A stretch of DNA of 14,922 bases from Mariprofundus sp. (GTDB lineage Bacteria > Pseudomonadota > Zetaproteobacteria > Mariprofundales > Mariprofundaceae): assembly GCA_015485035.1 (NCBI GenBank), contig WFUI01000227.1, positions 1-14,922 of the forward strand. The letters run 5' to 3'. Of this stretch, positions 14,881-14,922 are shown one piece after another. Both the position numbers and the translations under genes were made by a program. Below the pieces are notes generated by a model. That model did no database searches, was not told the origin of the DNA, and worked only from the letters and a program-made list of their open reading frames with translations. The stretch's first letter is position 1, and each line of letters starts with the position of its first letter.

Positions 14881-14922
14881 GACTGTTCCCTCATCTGCCA
14901 CACGCTAACAATTCATTGCAGC

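Overview
The window is an almost complete type II secretion system (T2SS, general secretory pathway) locus from a Gram-negative bacterium, most likely a proteobacterium. The evidence is a secretin with signal peptide, a full set of pseudopilins and an ExeA/ExeB-type pair. Base composition looks near 50% GC. The T2SS proteins fit a gamma- or zetaproteobacterium, but I cannot fix the taxon from sequence alone.

Layout. Positions 1-164 (minus) hold the 5' end of an unidentified gene running off the left edge. A divergent intergenic region of about 440 bases follows, with a possible 45-codon ORF and weak promoter candidates. From 607 to 11329 (plus) lies one long secretion operon: gspD, gspE, gspF, two non-canonical genes, then gspG, gspH, gspI, gspJ, gspK, gspL and gspM. 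From 14880 back to 11370 (minus), converging on it, lies a second operon: gspC, gspA (ExeA-like) and gspB (ExeB-like). Most plus-strand genes are chained by ATGA or GTGA stop/start overlaps. The chain breaks only before gspG (a 186-nt gap with alternative hairpins) and before gspH (47 nt).

How the parts work together. GspD is the outer-membrane secretin channel. GspE is the cytoplasmic assembly ATPase, acting on the inner-membrane platform GspF/GspL/GspM and on GspC, whose PDZ and HR domains link platform to secretin. GspG is the major pseudopilin, and GspH, GspI, GspJ and GspK form the minor tip. GspA and GspB are the peptidoglycan-binding ATPase and its partner that help secretin assembly through the cell wall. 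No prepilin peptidase (gspO), gspN or pilotin gene is in the window.

The least ordinary part is the pair at 5302-6284, between gspF and gspG. The first encodes a signal-peptide protein with a TPR-like stretch and a PGAG...G membrane motif. The second encodes a divergent YidD-family protein (membrane-protein insertion efficiency factor). Both are embedded in the coupled gsp chain, which suggests an accessory membrane-insertion or assembly module dedicated to this T2SS. That role is inference; the YidD resemblance itself is clear.
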